Of a stretch of DNA of 64,000 bases, positions 40,438 to 49,517 are shown piece by piece. The DNA comes from Nocardia rhizosphaerihabitans (GTDB lineage: Bacteria; Actinomycetota; Actinomycetes; Mycobacteriales; Mycobacteriaceae). A model generated the notes under the pieces. The model did no database searches. It had not been told where the DNA came from and was given only the letters and a program-made list of their open reading frames with translations. The stretch's first letter is position 1. Each line of letters begins with the position of its first letter. The stretch lies in NCBI RefSeq assembly GCF_014646295.1, contig NZ_BMNE01000004.1, positions 1-64,000 on the forward strand, in the 5' to 3' direction. Position numbers and translations under genes: made by a program.

Positions 40438-40523
40438 GGCCGCGAACCGCCGCTGTGCGGCGGCCCCTCCGCGAGGTCGGGGGTGCGGGCTGGTGTTGTT
40501 GGCCGTCGGGCAATAATCGGCGC

Positions 40524-41345
40524 ATGACTGATTGGCAGGCCTTCACCGTCGAGATCGCCGACCACGTTGCCCAGGTCACGCTGACCGGGCCGGGTAAGGG
40601 CAATGCGATGGGACCCGATTTCTGGCGCGAGTTGCCGGAGATCTTCCGCGAGCTCGACGCCGACCCGCAGGTGCGTGCGGTGGTGCTCACCGGCGCGGGC
40701 AAGCATTTCTCGTTCGGGCTCGACCTGGCGGCGATGGGCGGCATGCTCGCTCCCGTGCTGGCCGACGACGCCAAGGCCGCGCCGCGCACCGAGTTCCTCA
40801 AGGTCGTCCGCGGCATGCAGGACTCGGTGACCGCGGTCGCCGAGTGCACCAAGCCGGTGATCGCCGCGGTTTCGGGCTGGTGCATCGGTGGTGGCCTGGA
40901 TCTGATCGCCGCCGCCGATATCCGCCTGGCCAGCGAGGACGCCAAGTTCAGCCTGCGTGAGGCGAAGGTGGCGATCGTCGCCGACATCGGTTCGCTGCAG
41001 CGCCTGCCCGGCATCATCGGTGAGGGCAACCTGCGCGAGCTGGCGTTCACCGCCAAGGACATCGACGCGGCCCGCGCCGAGCGGATGGGCCTGGTCAACG
41101 AGGTCTTCGCCGATCAGGAGGCCGTGGTCGCCGCCGCGCACGCGATGGCCCGCGAGATCGCCGACAACCCGCCGCTGGTGGTGCAGGGCATCAAGGACGT
41201 GCTCGAGCACCGGACCGCTCCCGCGGTGGCCGACGGCCTGCGCTACGTGTCGACCTGGAACGCGGCGTTCCTGCCGTCGAAGGACCTCACCGAGGCGATC
41301 ACGGCGGTGTTCCAGAAGCGCGCCCCGGAGTTCAAGGGCGAGTAA
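40524..41345 (+). CDS. Crotonase-family delta3,5-delta2,4-dienoyl-CoA isomerase
   Basis: 273 residues. Oxyanion-hole segments GAGKHFSFGLDL and SGWCIGGGLDLIAAADIR. The block FSLREAKVAIVADIGSLQRLPGIIG matches the ECH1-type isomerase: the Glu in LRE and Asp in VADIG are the proton-shuttle residues, unlike ordinary hydratases. It shifts double bonds in beta-oxidation of unsaturated acyl-CoA. ATG 40524; soluble. Confidence 0.85.
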   Translation: MTDWQAFTVEIADHVAQVTLTGPGKGNAMGPDFWRELPEIFRELDADPQVRAVVLTGAGKHFSFGLDLAAMGGMLAPVLADDAKAAPRTEFLKVVRGMQDSVTAVAECTKPVIAAVSGWCIGGGLDLIAAADIRLASEDAKFSLREAKVAIVADIGSLQRLPGIIGEGNLRELAFTAKDIDAARAERMGLVNEVFADQEAVVAAAHAMAREIADNPPLVVQGIKDVLEHRTAPAVADGLRYVSTWNAAFLPSKDLTEAITAVFQKRAPEFKGE

Positions 41346-41386
41346 AGGCAGTTCAAACGGTTGCCCCGGCGACCGTTCTGTCTACA

Positions 41387-41422
41387 TACTTGCATCACAC
41401 AACTAATTGATTGATGCAAGTA
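41387..41422. promoter_or_regulatory. MarR operator, 11-bp arm inverted repeat
   Basis: TACTTGCATCA (41387-41397) and TGATGCAAGTA (41412-41422), perfect arms with a 14-base A/T-rich spacer, 15 bases before the marR GTG. Probable autoregulatory site controlling the marR-MFS operon. Confidence 0.75.
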
Positions 41423-41436
41423 AAGGTGAATCCCTG

Positions 41437-41934
41437 GTGACTGAGAACGAGCCCGCGATCGACACGATCGCGCTCCAGCTCGTCCGGCTGCATCGCCTGC
41501 GCGACCGGTCGCTGGCCCAGCTCAAGGACCGCTCCGGCATCGACCCGGCGGGCTTCGTCGTGCTGTTCCGGCTGGTCTGTGACGGGCCGATGCGTTCTGG
41601 CGCCCTTGCCGATGCGGTGCACTCGGACGCGTCGACGGTGAGCAGGCAGGTCGCGCAGCTGGTGGACCGGGGGCTGGTGGTGCGCGCCGCCGATCCCGAC
41701 GACGGCCGCGCCACCGTCCTCCAGGTGACCGACTACGGCCGCGAGACCGCCGAACGGATCAGGACCCGCCGCCGGGAGTCCGTCGCCATCGTCACCGAGG
41801 ACTGGTCGGACGCCGACCGCGCGACCTTCGCCGCGCTGCTGGCCCGCTTCGTCGACGACTACGACGCGGCCCGCCCGACCCTGCTGTCCCGCTCGCCCGC
41901 ACTGAGCTCTACCGCGATGGAGAACGATTCGTGA
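41437..41934 (+). CDS. MarR-family repressor of the adjacent exporter
   Basis: 165 residues from GTG 41437 after AAAGGTGAA. Winged helix: RSGALADAVHSDASTVSRQVAQLVDRGLVVRAADPDDGRATVLQVTDYG. Overlaps the MFS gene (GTGA), indicating a classic repressor-exporter operon. A TTG at 41407 lies inside the operator and is unlikely. Confidence 0.92.
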   Translation: MTENEPAIDTIALQLVRLHRLRDRSLAQLKDRSGIDPAGFVVLFRLVCDGPMRSGALADAVHSDASTVSRQVAQLVDRGLVVRAADPDDGRATVLQVTDYGRETAERIRTRRRESVAIVTEDWSDADRATFAALLARFVDDYDAARPTLLSRSPALSSTAMENDS

Positions 41935-43688
41935 CGACAACCGCGGCCCCGGTGGAATCACCCGCCGGTTTCACCCACCGCCAGATCCTGACCATCCTGT
42001 CCGGCCTCATGCTCGGCATGCTGCTGGCCTCGCTCGATCAGACGATCGTGTCGACCTCCATCCGCACCATCGCCGACGACCTGCACGGCTATTCGCTGCA
42101 GGCGTGGGCGACGACGGCCTACCTCATCACCGCCACGATCAGCACGCCGCTCTACGGCAAGCTCTCGGACATGTTCGGCCGGAAGCCGTTCTTCCTCACC
42201 GCGATCGGGCTGTTCATCATCGGCTCGCTGCTGTGCACGCTGGCCACCTCGATGTACCATCTCGCGGCCTTCCGCGCGTTCCAGGGTCTGGGCGCGGGCG
42301 GGTTGATGTCGCTGGCGCTGGCCATCATGGGCGACATCATCGGCCCGCGGGAACGCGCCCGCTACCAGGGTTATTTCCTTGCCGTGTTCGGTATTTCGAG
42401 CGTGCTCGGGCCGGTGCTGGGTGGTCTGCTCGCCGGGCAGGACACCATTCTCGGCATCACCGGCTGGCGCTGGGTGTTCCTGGTGAACGTGCCGCTGGGC
42501 CTGCTCGCGCTGGTCGTGGTGACCAGGGTGCTGCACCTGCCGCGCAAGCCGCACGCCACCCATCGCATCGACTTCGCGGGCGCTGTCGTCCTCGCGGTCG
42601 GGTTGGTTCCGCTGCTGATCGTCGCCGAGCAGGGGCGTGAATGGGGTTGGAGCAGTACCGGATCGGTGCTCTGTTATGTCATCGGCGCGCTCGGCCTCGC
42701 CGGCTTCGTCGTGGTCGAGAAGTACATGGGTGACGCCGCGCTGATCCCGCTGCGCATCTTCTCGAACGGGACGTTCGCGCTGGGCGTGGTGATCTCGTTC
42801 GTCGTCGGCGCCGCGATGTTCGGCGGCATGCTGCTGCTGCCGCAGTACCTGCAGGTCGTGCGGGGCGCGGGCCCCACCGAGGCCGGTCTGCAGATGCTGC
42901 CGATGGTGCTCGGGCTGATGATCGGTTCGATCGTGTCGGGCCGGTTGATCTCGAAAACCGGGCGCTACCGGGTGTATCCGGTGATCGGCGCGGCCACGCT
43001 GACCCTCGGGCTTTTCCTGCTGCACCTGCTCGACGCCGACAGCCCGCTGTGGCTGGCGATGATCTTCATGGCGCTGACCGGCTTCGGCCTCGGCAACCTG
43101 ATGCAGCCGCTCACGCTGGCCTTGCAGAACGCGCTGCCGCCCAAGGACATGGGCGTGTCCACCGCGTCGGCCACGTTCTTCCGGCAGATCGGCGGCACCC
43201 TCGGCGCCGCGGTCTTCCTGTCGATCCTGTTCTCGCTGCTCACCCCGAACATCACCGAGCAGCTGCAGCAATCGGCCGCCGACCCCACCTATCAGCAGGC
43301 CGTTGTCGCCGGTGCGCAGAGCACGAACCCGGCCGACGCGGCCCTGGCCAAGGGGCTGCTGGCACAAGACACGTCGGCCGCCGGTGCGGTGCTGCAGGAC
43401 AGCTCGATCATCCAGCAGCTGGATCCGACGCTGGCCAAGCCGTTCCAGGTCGGTTTCGCCGACTCGATGTCGACGGTGTTCCTGGTCGCCACCGCGGTGG
43501 CGCTGCTCGCGCTGCTCCTCGTGCTGTTCTGGAAGGAGGTTCCGCTGCGCATGCAGGGCGGAATCCAGGCGGCGGGCGATGCGAAGGCGGCGGACGGTGT
43601 CGGTGCGCTGGTCGACACCGCGGCGCAGTCGAGTGGTCCGGACGTGGACCGGCGCGAGAACCACCCGGACGCGGGCGGCCGGGCATGA
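41931..43688 (+). CDS. MFS drug exporter, DHA2 (14-TMS, EmrB/QacA) type
   Basis: 585 residues. 14 predicted membrane helices. Motif C-like GPVLGGLLAG and motif A GKLSDMFGRKP are intact; motif D1-type LDQTIVSTSIRTIADDL in helix 1. A long acidic loop (about 445-495) precedes the last helix; the hydrophilic tail has about 45 residues. A proton-driven multidrug exporter of the inner membrane, under MarR control. Confidence 0.92.
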   Translation: MTTTAAPVESPAGFTHRQILTILSGLMLGMLLASLDQTIVSTSIRTIADDLHGYSLQAWATTAYLITATISTPLYGKLSDMFGRKPFFLTAIGLFIIGSLLCTLATSMYHLAAFRAFQGLGAGGLMSLALAIMGDIIGPRERARYQGYFLAVFGISSVLGPVLGGLLAGQDTILGITGWRWVFLVNVPLGLLALVVVTRVLHLPRKPHATHRIDFAGAVVLAVGLVPLLIVAEQGREWGWSSTGSVLCYVIGALGLAGFVVVEKYMGDAALIPLRIFSNGTFALGVVISFVVGAAMFGGMLLLPQYLQVVRGAGPTEAGLQMLPMVLGLMIGSIVSGRLISKTGRYRVYPVIGAATLTLGLFLLHLLDADSPLWLAMIFMALTGFGLGNLMQPLTLALQNALPPKDMGVSTASATFFRQIGGTLGAAVFLSILFSLLTPNITEQLQQSAADPTYQQAVVAGAQSTNPADAALAKGLLAQDTSAAGAVLQDSSIIQQLDPTLAKPFQVGFADSMSTVFLVATAVALLALLLVLFWKEVPLRMQGGIQAAGDAKAADGVGALVDTAAQSSGPDVDRRENHPDAGGRA

Positions 43689-43695
43689 TCGACGC

Positions 43696-44946
43696 GTGAG
43701 TCCCATCGACAACGGCGGAGCGGGTCGGTGGCTGCGTCGGCTACCTGCCGCTGTCGGCTACCTGATGGTCGGCGGGCTGACCGGCCTGGCTTCGCTGTTC
43801 GCCGTGGTCGCGCTGGCGATCGTCGCGGCGGCGAGCCTGATCGGGATCGGGATACCCGCGCTCCCGGAGGCGGTGAAGCTGATTCGCCCGCTGCTCACCC
43901 TGGAACGCCGCAGGGCGGGCAAGCGGCTCGGCGCGCCGATCACGCAGGCCTACCGTCCGCTGACGGGTGACCTGCGGGAGCAGCTCGCGACCCTGGCGGC
44001 CGACCCGGCGAACCGGCGCGACCTCGCCTGGCTCGTCCTGCACGGTGTGATCGGGCTACCGGTGGCCGCGCTGACGGTGGCCCTGCCGCTGAGTGCGGTG
44101 CAGCAACTGCTGACCGCGGCGCTGTGGTGGACGGCGCCGGACGGGATGCCCGCGAGCAACGGATTGACCGTCGACTCCTGGCCGACGGCCGTACTGAGCG
44201 CGCTGCTCGGCCTCGTCTACGGCGCGCTCGTCGTGCGCTCGCCCGCGGCGGCGAATGCCCAGGCCCGGGTGGCCCGTGCGCTGCTCGCCCCGGACGAGCA
44301 CGCGATGCTGGCCGACCGGGTCGCCGAACTCACCACGACCAGGGCCGCCGCGCTCGACGCGCACGGCGCCGAACTGCGCCGCATCGAACGCGACCTGCAC
44401 GACGGCGCCCAGGCCAGGATCGCCGCGGTGATCATGCAGCTCGGACTGGCCGAACAACTGCGCGAGCGCGATCCCGGCGCCGCCGACCGGATGGTGCGCA
44501 CCGCGCAGGACACGGCATCGGCCGCGCTGGCCGAACTGCGTGACGTGGTGCGCAGCGTCTATCCGCCGGTTCTGTCCGATCGCGGCCTGGCCAGTGCCGT
44601 CTCCGCGCTGGCCGCGCGCAGCCCGATCCCGTGCGTGGTCGAGCTGAACGGCAGCACCCGCAGGCCGATGGCGGTGGAGGCGGCGGCCTACTTCGTCATC
44701 GCCGAGGCCATCACCAATGCCACCAAGCATTCTGCCGCCGAGACTCTGTCGATCGAACTGGGCGGAGCGCCCGACCTGCTCACGGTCGAGATCCGCGACG
44801 ACGGTGTCGGCGGGGCGGCCGTGACCGACGGCGGCGGGCTCGCCGGTATCCGCCGCAGAGCCGAGGCGCTCGACGGCCGGATGACGCTGAGCAGCCCGGA
44901 CGGTGGGCCTACTCTGGTGCGGGTGGAGTTGCCGTGCGGGTCGTGA
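43696..44946 (+). CDS. NarL-type sensor histidine kinase
   Basis: 416 residues from GTG 43696. N-terminal half has four hydrophobic segments with a sensor domain. HisKA_3 dimerisation helix: RRIERDLHDGAQARIAAVIMQLG with the phospho-accepting His. HATPase: NATKHSAA, DDGVGG, GGGLAGIRRRAEALDGR. Starts eight bases after the MFS stop. Pairs with the overlapping response regulator. It may sense envelope stress or drug presence, by context. Confidence 0.9.
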   Translation: MSPIDNGGAGRWLRRLPAAVGYLMVGGLTGLASLFAVVALAIVAAASLIGIGIPALPEAVKLIRPLLTLERRRAGKRLGAPITQAYRPLTGDLREQLATLAADPANRRDLAWLVLHGVIGLPVAALTVALPLSAVQQLLTAALWWTAPDGMPASNGLTVDSWPTAVLSALLGLVYGALVVRSPAAANAQARVARALLAPDEHAMLADRVAELTTTRAAALDAHGAELRRIERDLHDGAQARIAAVIMQLGLAEQLRERDPGAADRMVRTAQDTASAALAELRDVVRSVYPPVLSDRGLASAVSALAARSPIPCVVELNGSTRRPMAVEAAAYFVIAEAITNATKHSAAETLSIELGGAPDLLTVEIRDDGVGGAAVTDGGGLAGIRRRAEALDGRMTLSSPDGGPTLVRVELPCGS

Positions 44947-45590
44947 TCGCCGAGGACGACGCCCTCCTGCGGGAGGGTCTCGTCCTGCTGCTGAAGACCG
45001 CCGGGATCGAGGTGGCCGCCGCCGTCGACAATGCCGAGGACTTCCTCGCCGTCGTCACGGCCGACCGCCCGGACGCGGTGATCGTCGATGTGCGGCTCCC
45101 ACCGACGTTCACCGATGACGGCCTGCGCGCCGCGGTCAGCGCCAGGACCGTGCACCCCGGCCTGCCGGTGCTCGTCCTGTCGGCCTACGTGGAGGACAGT
45201 TACGCCGCCGAACTGCTAGGCGACGGCGCGGGCGGGGTCGGCTATCTGCTCAAGGAGCGGGTCGGCAAGGTCGACCGGTTCCTCGAATCACTGCACCGGG
45301 TCGCCGCGGGCGGCACCGCGATGGACCCGGAGGTGATCGCGCAGCTGCTGGTCCGCCGCCGCGCCGACGACCCGCTGGCGACCCTCACCGCGCGAGAAAG
45401 GGAAGTGCTCGCGCTGATGGCGGAGGGCCAGGCCAACGCCGCCATCGCCGAACGCCTGGTCGTCACCGAAGGCGCTGTGCTCAAACACATTCGCAGCATC
45501 TTCGCCAAGCTCGGGCTGGCCGCCGACGAGTCGGGGCACCGCAGGGTCCTGGCCGTGCTCGCCTATCTCAACGCGCGTCCCGGCAGGTGA
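44934..45590 (+). CDS. NarL/LuxR-family response regulator
   Basis: 218 residues from GTG 44934, 13 nt inside the kinase gene. Receiver domain: acidic pair EDD, phospho-Asp in VIVDVRLP (about 51), Lys in LLKERVG. HTH: LTAREREVLALMAEGQANAAIAERLVVTEGAVLKHIRSIFAKLGL. Activated by the upstream kinase. Confidence 0.94.
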   Translation: MRVVIAEDDALLREGLVLLLKTAGIEVAAAVDNAEDFLAVVTADRPDAVIVDVRLPPTFTDDGLRAAVSARTVHPGLPVLVLSAYVEDSYAAELLGDGAGGVGYLLKERVGKVDRFLESLHRVAAGGTAMDPEVIAQLLVRRRADDPLATLTAREREVLALMAEGQANAAIAERLVVTEGAVLKHIRSIFAKLGLAADESGHRRVLAVLAYLNARPGR

Positions 45591-45600
45591 GGTCGGGGCC

Positions 45601-46746
45601 TCACGACGCGCACACGATGGTGTCGTAGGCCTGGTCGACGAGTTGGGACTGCTCCTCGCTGTCGGGCAGCTCGTTCACCGTGAGGGTGACCGCGACGCCG
45701 TCGGCGGTGACGCCGGTGTGGGTGCCGAAGCCCGGGATGCTGCCGCCGTGGCCGGTGATCAGCTCGCCGCAGGGCGCGGTGTGCTGGACCAGGCCCAATC
45801 CGTAACCGGCCGAGGGCATCCGATCGATCGAAATGGTGCGGCGCATCTCGTCGAGTTGCGCGGCAGGCAGCAGTTTCCCGGCCAGCAGGGCGGTGAAGAA
45901 GCGGTTCAGGTCGGCGCCGGTGGCGATCATCGCTCCGGCGGTATCCGCCATGGAGGGGTCGAAGTAGGTGAAATCGATACGGGTGCCATCGGTTTTCTCA
46001 TACCCGCGCGGGTGGGGGGAGCGTAGGCCGGTGTCACCGGGGGCGGGAAAGTAGGTGTCGCGCAGGCCGAGTGGCTCGATGATCCTGGCATTGATCGCGG
46101 CGGCGGCGGACTGGCCGGTGACCCGCTCGATGAGCATGCCGAGCAGGATGTAGTTGGTGTTGGTGTACACCGCTTTCGCACCCGGCTCGTACAGCGGCGG
46201 CATCGCCATCGCGATGGCGACCAGGTCCTCCGGTGTGTAGCGCTGCCAGCGGGCGGCCTCGGAATCCTCTTTCGCGCTGGGATCGCCGCTCGGCAGGTAG
46301 TCGGGGAGGCCGCTCGTGTGCTGGAGCAGCTGACGCACGGTGACGCGGTTGCCGTCGTTGCCGTTGCCGTGCACGACACCGGGCAGGTAGCGCTCGACGG
46401 GAGCGTCCAGCTCGACCTTGCCCTCCGCGACCAGTTGCAGGATCACCGTCGCGACGAAACTCTTGGTGTTGCTGCCGATCCGGACGAAGGCGCCGTCGGG
46501 GAACGGTGCGCCGGAGGCGATGTCGCCGACGCCCGCGGTGACGGTCCGCTCGCCCGCCGGGGTGGTGATCACGGCCTGGGCGCCGGGAAAGCCCGCCCGC
46601 ACCAAGGCGTCCAGGGCCTGCTGTACCTCGGGCCCCGGCTGCGGCGGGGTCGCGGTCTCCCCGCCGCACGCGGGTACGGCGAGCAGTGCGACGGCGCAGG
46701 CACCCGCGGCGACGATGCGGCGGGACCTACTGCGAAAAATGGTCAT
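45601..46746 (-). CDS. Serine hydrolase lipoprotein (beta-lactamase / D,D-peptidase fold)
   Basis: 381 residues from ATG 46746 (AGGAGGAAAG nine bases upstream). Lipobox LAVPAC. Catalytic S-x-x-K in GSNTKSF, Y-x-N in YTNTNY, and HGG as the third motif in GHGGSIPGFG. Class C beta-lactamase family, close to secreted D-alanyl-D-alanine carboxypeptidases. Convergent with the two-component genes. Confidence 0.9.
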   Translation of the reverse strand: MTIFRSRSRRIVAAGACAVALLAVPACGGETATPPQPGPEVQQALDALVRAGFPGAQAVITTPAGERTVTAGVGDIASGAPFPDGAFVRIGSNTKSFVATVILQLVAEGKVELDAPVERYLPGVVHGNGNDGNRVTVRQLLQHTSGLPDYLPSGDPSAKEDSEAARWQRYTPEDLVAIAMAMPPLYEPGAKAVYTNTNYILLGMLIERVTGQSAAAAINARIIEPLGLRDTYFPAPGDTGLRSPHPRGYEKTDGTRIDFTYFDPSMADTAGAMIATGADLNRFFTALLAGKLLPAAQLDEMRRTISIDRMPSAGYGLGLVQHTAPCGELITGHGGSIPGFGTHTGVTADGVAVTLTVNELPDSEEQSQLVDQAYDTIVCAS

Positions 46747-47012
46747 GAGCTGCGCTTTCCTCCTGCTGAAACGATGCGTGCCTGACTGTTTCGAGCGTAG
46801 AAATTCGGAGCGGTTCCGCCCATGTCGCGCGCGCCCGAATCCGTGGTCGCGCCCGCCGGTACACGGAGGTGGTGCCTGCACTACTGCCGCAGGGGTGGGG
46901 AAGGTGAAGCGCCCATGGTGGGGCTGAAAGTCCCCCTAGGGGTGGCTGTTTCGGCGTCGGTGCGCCAATACCGTTCAAGACGAGAGAAATCGAGCACAAA
47001 GGAGCACACGAC
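46747..47012. other. Region upstream of the small secreted protein
   Basis: 266 bases between divergent genes. It contains the perfect palindrome CCCCTAGGGG at 46933-46942 inside TCCCCCTAGGGGT, and a weak -10 (AATACC, 46968). The palindrome may be an operator for the small secreted-protein gene. Confidence 0.45.
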
Positions 47013-47240
47013 ATGCGCATCAAATCCACCATCGCCGCCGGACTGCTGGCCGTCGCGACCGTCGCCGGGGTGTCGACGGTCGCCGCGGGCAATGCCGCCG
47101 CCGGTCCGGCCGGCACGTACTACGGCACCTACGCCACGCTGACCGCCTGTCGCGCCGACGGCGAGTCGCCCTACACCGGCGGCTATTACTGGGAGTGCAC
47201 CGAGGCCTGGGACGGCTGGGACCTGTACATCTGGTACTGA
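47013..47240 (+). CDS. Small secreted protein, 75 residues, two Cys
   Basis: ATG 47013 after AAAGGAG. Signal peptide IKSTIAAGLLAVATVAGVSTVAAGNAAA with probable cleavage after AAA near residue 29. The mature part is about 45 residues, very rich in Tyr and Trp, with exactly two Cys (TACRADGE and WECTEAW) likely forming a disulfide. Resembles actinobacterial small exported proteins with no assigned role. Monocistronic, with its own terminator. Confidence 0.85.
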   Translation: MRIKSTIAAGLLAVATVAGVSTVAAGNAAAGPAGTYYGTYATLTACRADGESPYTGGYYWECTEAWDGWDLYIWY

Positions 47241-47259
47241 GCCACCGCAGCCCAACGAA

Positions 47260-47297
47260 AACGGGAAGCCCGAACCTGGTTCGGGCTTCCCGTTTTT
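47260..47297 (+). terminator. Intrinsic terminator
   Basis: 16-bp stem AACGGGAAGCCCGAAC/GTTCGGGCTTCCCGTT, three-base loop and a T-run (TTTTT). Lies between the converging secreted-protein gene and ppa. Confidence 0.93.
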
Positions 47298-47311
47298 CGT
47301 GCACCGTCAGC

Positions 47312-47800
47312 TCAGTGGCCGGATTCCTTCAGGCGGGCGAAGGACTCGTCGATGATCTTCTCGGCCTCGGCGCGGTCCAGCCACTCCGAACCCTGGACGA
47401 ACTTGCCCGGCTCGAGGTCCTTGTAGCGCTCGAAGAAGTGCTTGATCGCGGACAGCTCGAACTCCGAGACGTCGGCCAGGTCCTGGATGTGATCCCAGCG
47501 GGGGTCGCCCGCAGGCACACACAGCACCTTGTCGTCGCCGCCTGCCTCGTCGGTCATGCGGTACACGCCGACCGGGCGGGCCTCGACGATGACGCCGGGG
47601 AACACCGACTCGGGCAGCAGCACCAGCGCGTCCAGCGGATCGCCGTCCTCGCCGAGGGTGTTCTCGATGAAGCCGTAGTCGGCCGGGTAGCCCATGGAGG
47701 TGTACAGGTACCGGTCGAGCTTGACCCGGCCGCTCTCGTGATCGACCTCGTACTTGTTCCGAGAACCCTTGGGGATCTCGATGGTGACGTCGAACTCCAC
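47312..47800 (-). CDS. ppa: Inorganic pyrophosphatase, family I
   Basis: 162 residues from GTG 47800 (AAGGAGAT five bases upstream). Hydrolyses pyrophosphate to phosphate to pull biosynthetic reactions forward. Signature residues: EIPKGSRNKYE, the metal site DYGFIENTLGEDGDPLDALVLL, and YKDLEPGKFV near the end. Divergent from dacB, as in mycobacteria. Confidence 0.97.
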   Translation of the reverse strand: MEFDVTIEIPKGSRNKYEVDHESGRVKLDRYLYTSMGYPADYGFIENTLGEDGDPLDALVLLPESVFPGVIVEARPVGVYRMTDEAGGDDKVLCVPAGDPRWDHIQDLADVSEFELSAIKHFFERYKDLEPGKFVQGSEWLDRAEAEKIIDESFARLKESGH

Positions 47801-48005
47801 GCCATCTCCTTGCTCGTTCGAGTGCATCTGTAGCCGAATCGCCAGATCGTTCTGGGGAACCGTTGCGCAACGAGGATAGTGTGGTGTGCTGGAACACCGG
47901 TGCGGCAGGCGGCTCAGCGCGCAGTCGAGGCGTGTCGGGCGAGACAGTCGAGGATCGGTGAGGCGTGATGTCAAGGTTCGAGATTCCGGCCGGCCGGGTG
48001 GCCTG

Positions 48006-49511
48006 ATGGATCAGCGCGGAACGGGTCATCCGCCCTATGCCAACGAAGCACCGACGGTCGTGATCGATCGAAACACCGGGGAAACGGGATCGCGGGGTGG
48101 GCGATCGTCGCTGTGGATCTGGCTGTCCGCGGTGGTTGTCGCGGTGCTGATGATCGCGGGTGGGTTCGCGGTGATCGCGAAACCGTGGTCACCGGAATTC
48201 CGGCACGGGGGGCTGACCATCGCCGAGCCGCCGCGGGGTCAGGCGGCCGCCGCGCAGGTGACGCCTGCCAGGTCCGACGCGCCGGCGCCGACGGCGGCCG
48301 GGATCGCCGCCGCGCTGGCTCCGGTGGTCGGTAGTCCCGATCTCGGCGCTTTCGCAGGGCAGGTGACCGATCCGACCAGCGGGACGGTGCTGTGGAGCCA
48401 GGATTCCACCAAGGCGATGATCCCGTCCTCGACGGCCAAGGTCATGCTGGTCGCCGCCGCGCTGCTCACGCTGCCCGACGATCAGCGGGTGCCGACCAGG
48501 ATCGTCGCCGGTGCGCCGGGGGAGCTGGTGCTCGTCGCCGGTGGGGATCCGACGCTGACCACCAGGGCCGACGGCGGCTACTACACCGACGGCGCCCGGA
48601 TCGCGGATCTGGCCGCGCAGGTCAAGGCCTCCGGCAGGCAGGTGAACGCGATCGTCGTCGACACCTCCGCCTACACCGGGCCGACCATGGCCGCCGGCTG
48701 GGACCCGATCGACATCCCGGAGGGCTCGATCACCCCGATCGAACCGATCATGCTCGACGGTGGACGCTTCGATTCGTCGGCCGACTACTCACCGCGCACC
48801 TCGACCCCCGCGCTGGAAGCAGGGCGTGCGCTGGCCGCCGAACTCGGCGTCGACCCCGCCGCGGTGCGGGTCGGGCAGGCCGCCAAGAACGGCGCCGAGC
48901 TCGCCAGGGTGGAATCGGCGCCGCTGCGAGTTCGCCTGCACGACATGATGATCTACTCCGACAATGTGCTCGCCGAGACGATCGGGCGGGAGCTGGCCGT
49001 GGCGACCGGGCGCGAAGCCTCCTTCGCCGGTGCGGTCGCGGCGACCTCGGCGGCGCTGACCTCCGCCGGGTTCGACATCGCCGGCTTGCAGCTGGCCGAC
49101 AACAGCGGCCTCTCGGTCGACGACCGGGTGCCGCCGCGCCTGCTCGACAGCATCATCGCGACCGCGGCCAAGCCAAGCGGCGATGCCGCGATGGTGCCAG
49201 CGGGCACCCAGGCCAGGCCCGAAAGCGACCCGCGCGCAGCGGCTCTCGCACCGCTGCTGGACGACCTTCCCGTCGCGGGCGGCACCGGGACGCTGGCGCC
49301 GCGCTTCGTCACCCAGAACCGGGCGGGCGCGGGCTGGGTGCGCGCCAAGACCGGAACTCTGAGCGTCGCGAGCGCGTTGGTCGGGTATGTGCTCGACCGT
49401 GACGGACGGGTACTGACCTTCGCGCTGATGTCCAACGACCGACTGCCGGAGGTCAGCAGGCCCGCGCTCGACGCGGTCGCGGGCACCCTGCGCAACTGCG
49501 GATGCTCCTGA
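48006..49511 (+). CDS. dacB: D-alanyl-D-alanine carboxypeptidase/endopeptidase (PBP4, S13 family)
   Basis: 501 residues from ATG 48006. Low-complexity N-terminus, one membrane helix (LWIWLSAVVVAVLMIAGGFAVIA), then the peptidase. SxxK in SSTAKVML (about 140), SxN in YSDNVLAE, KTG in RAKTGTLS. The catalytic domain faces outside the membrane and trims peptidoglycan stem peptides. Followed after six bases by the zincin gene. Confidence 0.93.
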   Translation: MDQRGTGHPPYANEAPTVVIDRNTGETGSRGGRSSLWIWLSAVVVAVLMIAGGFAVIAKPWSPEFRHGGLTIAEPPRGQAAAAQVTPARSDAPAPTAAGIAAALAPVVGSPDLGAFAGQVTDPTSGTVLWSQDSTKAMIPSSTAKVMLVAAALLTLPDDQRVPTRIVAGAPGELVLVAGGDPTLTTRADGGYYTDGARIADLAAQVKASGRQVNAIVVDTSAYTGPTMAAGWDPIDIPEGSITPIEPIMLDGGRFDSSADYSPRTSTPALEAGRALAAELGVDPAAVRVGQAAKNGAELARVESAPLRVRLHDMMIYSDNVLAETIGRELAVATGREASFAGAVAATSAALTSAGFDIAGLQLADNSGLSVDDRVPPRLLDSIIATAAKPSGDAAMVPAGTQARPESDPRAAALAPLLDDLPVAGGTGTLAPRFVTQNRAGAGWVRAKTGTLSVASALVGYVLDRDGRVLTFALMSNDRLPEVSRPALDAVAGTLRNCGCS

Positions 49512-49517
49512 GAGCGG

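Noticed and set aside
41958..43712. A 584-codon frame opposite the MFS exporter
   Set aside because: Composition (Arg, Gln, His, Glu) is that of an antisense membrane-protein gene; no start signal.
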